DNA of 10,713 nucleotides from Anaeromyxobacter dehalogenans (GTDB lineage: Bacteria > Myxococcota_A > UBA9042 > DTJE01), in NCBI GenBank assembly GCA_020722625.1, contig DYKK01000089.1:1-10713 (forward strand). Reading direction: 5' to 3'. This document shows positions 8,173 through 10,713 of the stretch, in pieces. Positions within the stretch are counted from its first letter, which is position 1. Each line of letters opens with the position of its first letter. The translations under genes and the position numbers were made by a program. Below the pieces are notes generated by a model, which had not been told where the DNA came from, did no database searches, and saw only the letters and a list, made by a program, of their open reading frames with translations.

Positions 8173-8180
8173 GGAGGGGG
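8173..8180 (+). promoter_or_regulatory. Ribosome binding site supporting the start at 8188
   Basis: GGAGGGGG followed by TGAACCG places ATG 8188 at ideal spacing. The in-frame ATG at 8224 (residue 13) has a weaker site and would remove the Arg-rich n-region of the lipoprotein signal peptide. Confidence 0.6.
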
Positions 8181-8187
8181 TGAACCG

Positions 8188-9111
8188 ATGCCGAGATCGT
8201 CGCGGCGGCGCGAGGGGTCGGGGATGTGGGGCGGGTGGTGGCTGGCCGCGGCGGCCGCGTGCATGGTCCTGTCCTGCACCAAGGCCCAGGGCGAGTCCAT
8301 CGCGCTCGCGAACCGGGGCGTCAAGGCATACCAGCGTGGGGACATGTCCCAGGCCGCGACGCTCTTCGAGCGGGCGGTCGCGCTGTACCCGAAGAACCAG
8401 GTCGCCCACTATCACCTGGGGATGATCCTCCTGCACGACCGGAAGGACCTGGACGGCGCCGAGCGGGAACTCGGCGAGGCCGCCCGCCTGAACCCGAGGG
8501 ACGTGGACGTGACGTTCCAGCAGGGGCGCCTGGCCATGGAGAAGGGTTCCCTGGATGAGGCCCTGTCCCGGTTCCAGAAGGTCGTGGAGGCGGACCCGGG
8601 TTACGCGGGCGCCTACTACTGGAGCGGGGTCGTGATGGCGCGCAAGGGCCGGTTCGAGGAGGCGGACACCTTCTACCGGAAGGCGGTGGAGGCGGACCCC
8701 TACTACACGCGCGCCTTCAATGCGATGGGACTCGCGTACCTCGATGCGGGCGCCGAGAGCGAGGCCATGGCGGTGTTCAAGGAGGCGATCCGCCTCAACC
8801 CGGACGACGCCGAGGCCCACCACAACCTGGGCCTCGTCTATCTGGGCATGGGCAACGACCAGGCCGCTGCCGAGGAATTCGTGACAGCCCTCGAAAACGC
8901 ACCGGACGACATCACGATTGCATTCAACCTCGCCAACGCCTTGATCCGGCAGGGGCGGTACCGCGAGGCTTCTTTCTACCTGAAGAAGTTCATCGTCGAA
9001 GGGACGGCGAAGAAGTCGCCCCTGGTGGAACCGGCCCAGGTCGTCTATGACAACCTCCAGCGCCTGATCGCCGACGTGGACGCCGAGAAGGCGTCACCGT
9101 CCCCCCAGTGA
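8188..9111 (+). CDS. TPR-repeat lipoprotein
   Basis: This 307-aa protein starts at ATG 8188. Its N-terminus has an Arg-rich segment (SSRRRE), a hydrophobic core (WWLAAAAACMVL) and a lipobox-like VLSC with Cys30. That predicts a signal-peptidase II lipoprotein. Thr at +2 does not signal inner-membrane retention, so an outer-membrane anchor is likely. VLSC is a slightly off-consensus lipobox. Seven consecutive canonical 34-residue TPRs run from about residue 37 to 275, each ending near an NP or DP turn (AVALYPKN, AARLNPRD, VVEADPGY, AVEADPYY, AIRLNPDD, ALENAPDD). A short tail follows. Seven TPRs make about one superhelical turn, typical of a binding platform. It is 43 bp after the FHA gene and is the last gene of the operon. 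It might fill the outer-membrane TPR role of GltE, or an assembly role like PilF/PilW. The sequence alone does not decide. Confidence 0.92.
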   Translation: MPRSSRRREGSGMWGGWWLAAAAACMVLSCTKAQGESIALANRGVKAYQRGDMSQAATLFERAVALYPKNQVAHYHLGMILLHDRKDLDGAERELGEAARLNPRDVDVTFQQGRLAMEKGSLDEALSRFQKVVEADPGYAGAYYWSGVVMARKGRFEEADTFYRKAVEADPYYTRAFNAMGLAYLDAGAESEAMAVFKEAIRLNPDDAEAHHNLGLVYLGMGNDQAAAEEFVTALENAPDDITIAFNLANALIRQGRYREASFYLKKFIVEGTAKKSPLVEPAQVVYDNLQRLIADVDAEKASPSPQ

Positions 9112-9130
9112 CCCGTTCCGGCGGATCCGT

Positions 9131-10408
9131 TCAGATGCCCGGCGAAGCGCGGTGGCGCCTCCCCTGGACCCACACGGCCAGCGGGCGGGCGGCCAGGGTC
9201 CGGCCGGCGAAGGGGGTCCAGCCGCAGCGGGTGCGGACGTCCGCGTCCGCCGGGGTCCAGGTGCGGTCGAGGTCGCAGAGTATCAGGTCCGCGTCGTATC
9301 CTTCGGCCACGCGGCCCTTGCGGTCGAGCCCGGCGATCCCGGCCGGGTTCTCGGACAGGAGTCCGACCGCGCGGGGGAGGTCGAGCGCCCCGACCTGCAC
9401 GAGGCGTAGCGCCGCGGGGACCAGGGTGTCGAGGCCGGGGACTCCGGACGGGGCCTGGGGGTACGGGAGCGACTTCTCGTGGCGGGTATGGGGGGCGTGA
9501 TCCGTGGCGAGGGCGTTCACGGGGCCGTCGCGGAGGGCGGCGAGGAGCGCATCGCGGTCCGCCGGCGCGCGGACCGGGGGATTGACCTTCAAGAGGTTCC
9601 CGAGGCGGTCCGTGTCCTCGTGGGTGAAGAAGAGGTGGTGGGGGGTGACCTCGGCCGTGAGGCGGGAGGCGGGCCGTGCCCGGGACAGGACGGCGATTTC
9701 CCCGGCGGACGACAGGTGGCACAGGTGCAGGCGGCGGCCGGGCCGGGACGCGAGGTCCGCGACCAGGCGCGCGCCGGCGACCGCGGCCTCGGCGGGGCGC
9801 AGGACCTGGTGGTGCGAGGCCGTGGGTCTTGGGATGCTCCCGCGGACCGCGGCCAGGACCGACTCGAGTTCCGCGTGGAAGGCGAAGAGGGCCGGGACCC
9901 GGTCCAGGGCGCGCGCGATCACGCCCGGGTCCTCGACCAGGGTCCGGCCCGTGGTCGAGCCGAGGAAGACCTTGACCCCCGCGAAGGCGGGGTGCGAGGC
10001 GGCCCGCTCGATCTCGTCCAGGTTGTCCGCCGTCAGGGCGAGGTAGAACCGGACATGGCACCGGGCCGAGCGCGCCGCGGCCCCGGCCTTCTCGGCCAGG
10101 CGCTCCAGGGTCGTGGTGGGCGGGGACGTGTTGGGCATGTCGAAGACGGTCGTGACCCCGGCGGACACCGCGGCCTCGGTCCCCGAGGCGATGTCCTCTT
10201 TGTGGGTCATCCCGGGTTCCCGCAAGTGGACATGCAGGTCAACCGCCCCCGGCAGCAGGGCGAGGCCGTGGCAATCCACCTCCTCGCGGGCCGGTCCGGA
10301 CAGGGACGGCGCCACGCGCTCGATGACGCCGGCGCGGACCGCCACGTCGCGGACCTCGACCCGATCCCGGACGACCACGGTTGCCGATCGGAAGAGGAGG
10401 TCGTACAC
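9131..10408 (-). CDS. pyrC: Dihydroorotase (type I)
   Basis: It catalyses the reversible cyclisation of N-carbamoyl-aspartate to dihydroorotate in pyrimidine synthesis, in the cytoplasm. I chose GTG at 10408-10406 (425 aa, normal family size). GGGGTGA lies 5 bases upstream of it, and the protein then begins VYDLLFRSATVV as is usual for this family. The open frame extends to TTG 10504 but the extra residues do not look like family sequence. Amidohydrolase residues are present: HVH (59-61) followed by LREPG; MPNTSP (91-96); Lys146 in GVKVFLGSTTG, the likely carboxylated metal-bridging lysine; FHAE (His178); HLCHLS (His231); and TDHAPH with catalytic Asp303. It converges on the TPR lipoprotein gene with a 19-bp gap and no clear terminator. 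The set of active-site residues looks complete, so this is probably an active enzyme and not a PyrC-like pseudo-subunit. Related hydantoinase or allantoinase functions are less likely. Confidence 0.95.
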   Translation of the reverse strand: MYDLLFRSATVVVRDRVEVRDVAVRAGVIERVAPSLSGPAREEVDCHGLALLPGAVDLHVHLREPGMTHKEDIASGTEAAVSAGVTTVFDMPNTSPPTTTLERLAEKAGAAARSARCHVRFYLALTADNLDEIERAASHPAFAGVKVFLGSTTGRTLVEDPGVIARALDRVPALFAFHAELESVLAAVRGSIPRPTASHHQVLRPAEAAVAGARLVADLASRPGRRLHLCHLSSAGEIAVLSRARPASRLTAEVTPHHLFFTHEDTDRLGNLLKVNPPVRAPADRDALLAALRDGPVNALATDHAPHTRHEKSLPYPQAPSGVPGLDTLVPAALRLVQVGALDLPRAVGLLSENPAGIAGLDRKGRVAEGYDADLILCDLDRTWTPADADVRTRCGWTPFAGRTLAARPLAVWVQGRRHRASPGI

Positions 10409-10553
10409 GCTCGTCACCCCGTGGGACGAGACGGATTCTAGCGGAATCCGGGGACCCCGGCTCCGGGGTGGGGGAATTCTCAAATCCGCTATCAATTTTC
10501 GCAATTCTTCGAATAGACATGAAATTTGCTTCGTATCATTTCACCACCCTGGG
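10409..10553 (-). promoter_or_regulatory. Leader and AT-rich promoter region of the dihydroorotase gene
   Basis: Bases 10475-10550 are the most AT-rich stretch in the window and must contain the dihydroorotase promoter unless transcription enters from outside. The best pair on the - strand is TTGCGA (10504-10499) and GAGAAT (10481-10476) with a 17-base spacer. Each box matches consensus at only four of six positions. The transcribed leader would include three alternately complementary GC blocks (CCGGGG 10448-10453, CCCCGG 10455-10460, CCGGGG 10463-10468), which could form mutually exclusive pairings. No ORF with a believable start is seen here. Confidence 0.4.
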
Positions 10554-10579
10554 GCCGCGACTTCCCCCCCCCATCTATC

Positions 10580-10600
10580 GGCTGTGCCACAGGCACAGCC
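10580..10600. other. Variable hairpin, unit 1
   Basis: GGCTGTGCC (10580-10588) pairs perfectly with GGCACAGCC (10592-10600) around loop ACA. The outer GG and inner CC are shared with unit 2, while the five central bases differ. Confidence 0.8.
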
Positions 10601-10602
10601 TC

Positions 10603-10621
10603 CCCAGCGCTCCGCGCTGGG
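10603..10621. other. Constant hairpin, unit 1
   Basis: CCCAGCGC (10603-10610) pairs with GCGCTGGG (10614-10621) around loop TCC. It is repeated without change 60 bases later at 10663-10681. Confidence 0.8.
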
Positions 10622-10639
10622 AGATGGGGCCCCGCTATC

Positions 10640-10660
10640 GGACGGTCCACCGGACCGTCC
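10640..10660. other. Variable hairpin, unit 2
   Basis: GGACGGTCC (10640-10648) pairs perfectly with GGACCGTCC (10652-10660) around loop ACC. Compared with unit 1, the changes in one arm are matched by complementary changes in the other. Confidence 0.8.
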
Positions 10661-10713
10661 TCCCCAGCGCTCCGCGCTGGGAGATGGGGCCCCGCTATCG
10701 GACGTGCCACTGG

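Larger units (their letters stand above)
10554..10713 (+). repeat. 60-bp tandem repeat array with paired hairpins, running off the window
   Basis: A 28-base leader (10554-10581: GCCGCGACTT, nine C, ATCTATCGG) leads into a 60-bp periodic array. CTATCGG recurs at 10575, 10635 and 10695. The 41 bases 10601-10641 and 10661-10701 are identical. Each constant part holds a hairpin (CCCAGCGC and GCGCTGGG, loop TCC) and the palindrome GGGGCCCC. Between constant parts is a 19-base variable part that completes a 9-bp hairpin of the form GG-N5-CC, loop ACN, GG-N5-CC. A third unit is cut by the window edge. A copy of the leader sits inverted at 1-38. No coding function is apparent. The structure is seen directly. 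The class (REP/BIME-like, structured RNA or other) is unknown. Confidence 0.85.

Noticed and set aside
6195..8345. Long - strand open frame opposite the FHA gene
   Set aside because: Same shadow effect of high GC. The sense strand encodes complete FHA and AgmX/PglI domains.
9079..9095. Hairpin GACGCC / GGCGTC as a shared terminator for the convergent genes
   Set aside because: It lies inside the TPR lipoprotein coding region, has only six pairs and no T-tract on either strand.
10409..10504. N-terminal extension of dihydroorotase to TTG 10504
   Set aside because: The extra 32 residues are not family-like, and the GTG at 10408 has a well-spaced GGGGTGA site and gives the usual length.
10492..10710. 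Open - strand frame through the array giving a repeated 20-residue peptide
   Set aside because: The 60-bp period is a multiple of three, so any frame stays open. There is no convincing ribosome binding site, and the DNA constraint is palindromic.
10575..10713. CRISPR-like pattern: 41-base repeats separated by 19-base variable parts
   Set aside because: The variable parts are themselves perfect palindromic stems sharing fixed GG/CC ends, not foreign spacers, and no cas gene is present.

Overview
The window is very GC-rich, with G or C in nearly all third codon positions. It carries a five-gene block on the + strand (180-9111), a convergent dihydroorotase gene on the - strand (9131-10408), and structured repeat DNA at both edges. 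The protein types point to a myxobacterium or a relative (Myxococcota, former Deltaproteobacteria). These are several secreted TPR proteins and an FHA / single-membrane-span / AgmX-PglI C-terminal domain protein. The taxonomic call is inference; no rRNA or other marker is present.

Layout. Positions 1-38 hold the end of an intergenic repeat, oriented toward the left edge. A clear sigma70-type promoter (119-146) precedes a probable single operon: a 533-aa exported TPR protein (180-1781), a 1389-aa exported TPR protein (1853-6022), an 88-aa exported protein (6086-6352), a 589-591-aa FHA/TM/AgmX-PglI protein (6375-8144), and a 307-aa TPR lipoprotein (8188-9111). Gaps are 22-71 bp, each gene has a plausible ribosome binding site, and the only strong promoter seen is the first. 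A possible weak terminator lies at 6009-6045. The dihydroorotase gene ends 19 bp from the lipoprotein gene. Its leader region (10409-10550) is partly AT-rich. From 10554 the same repeat seen at the left edge reappears in the opposite orientation and expands into a 60-bp tandem array that runs off the window.

How the genes fit together. The mix and order of genes (secreted TPR proteins, a small protein, an FHA-TM-TonB-like protein) resemble the gltD-gltE-gltF-gltG part of the Myxococcus xanthus Glt (adventurous gliding) envelope complex. I infer a trans-envelope assembly. The FHA protein would link a cytoplasmic phospho-threonine signal to a periplasmic TonB-like tip, and the periplasmic and outer-membrane TPR proteins would be scaffolds. 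Motor genes (aglRQS) and Glt beta-barrel genes are absent here, so motility is not shown. Dihydroorotase belongs to pyrimidine synthesis and looks like an unrelated neighbour.

The most unusual DNA is the terminal array. Each 60-bp unit has one invariant hairpin and one hairpin whose stem sequence changes between units while pairing stays perfect.
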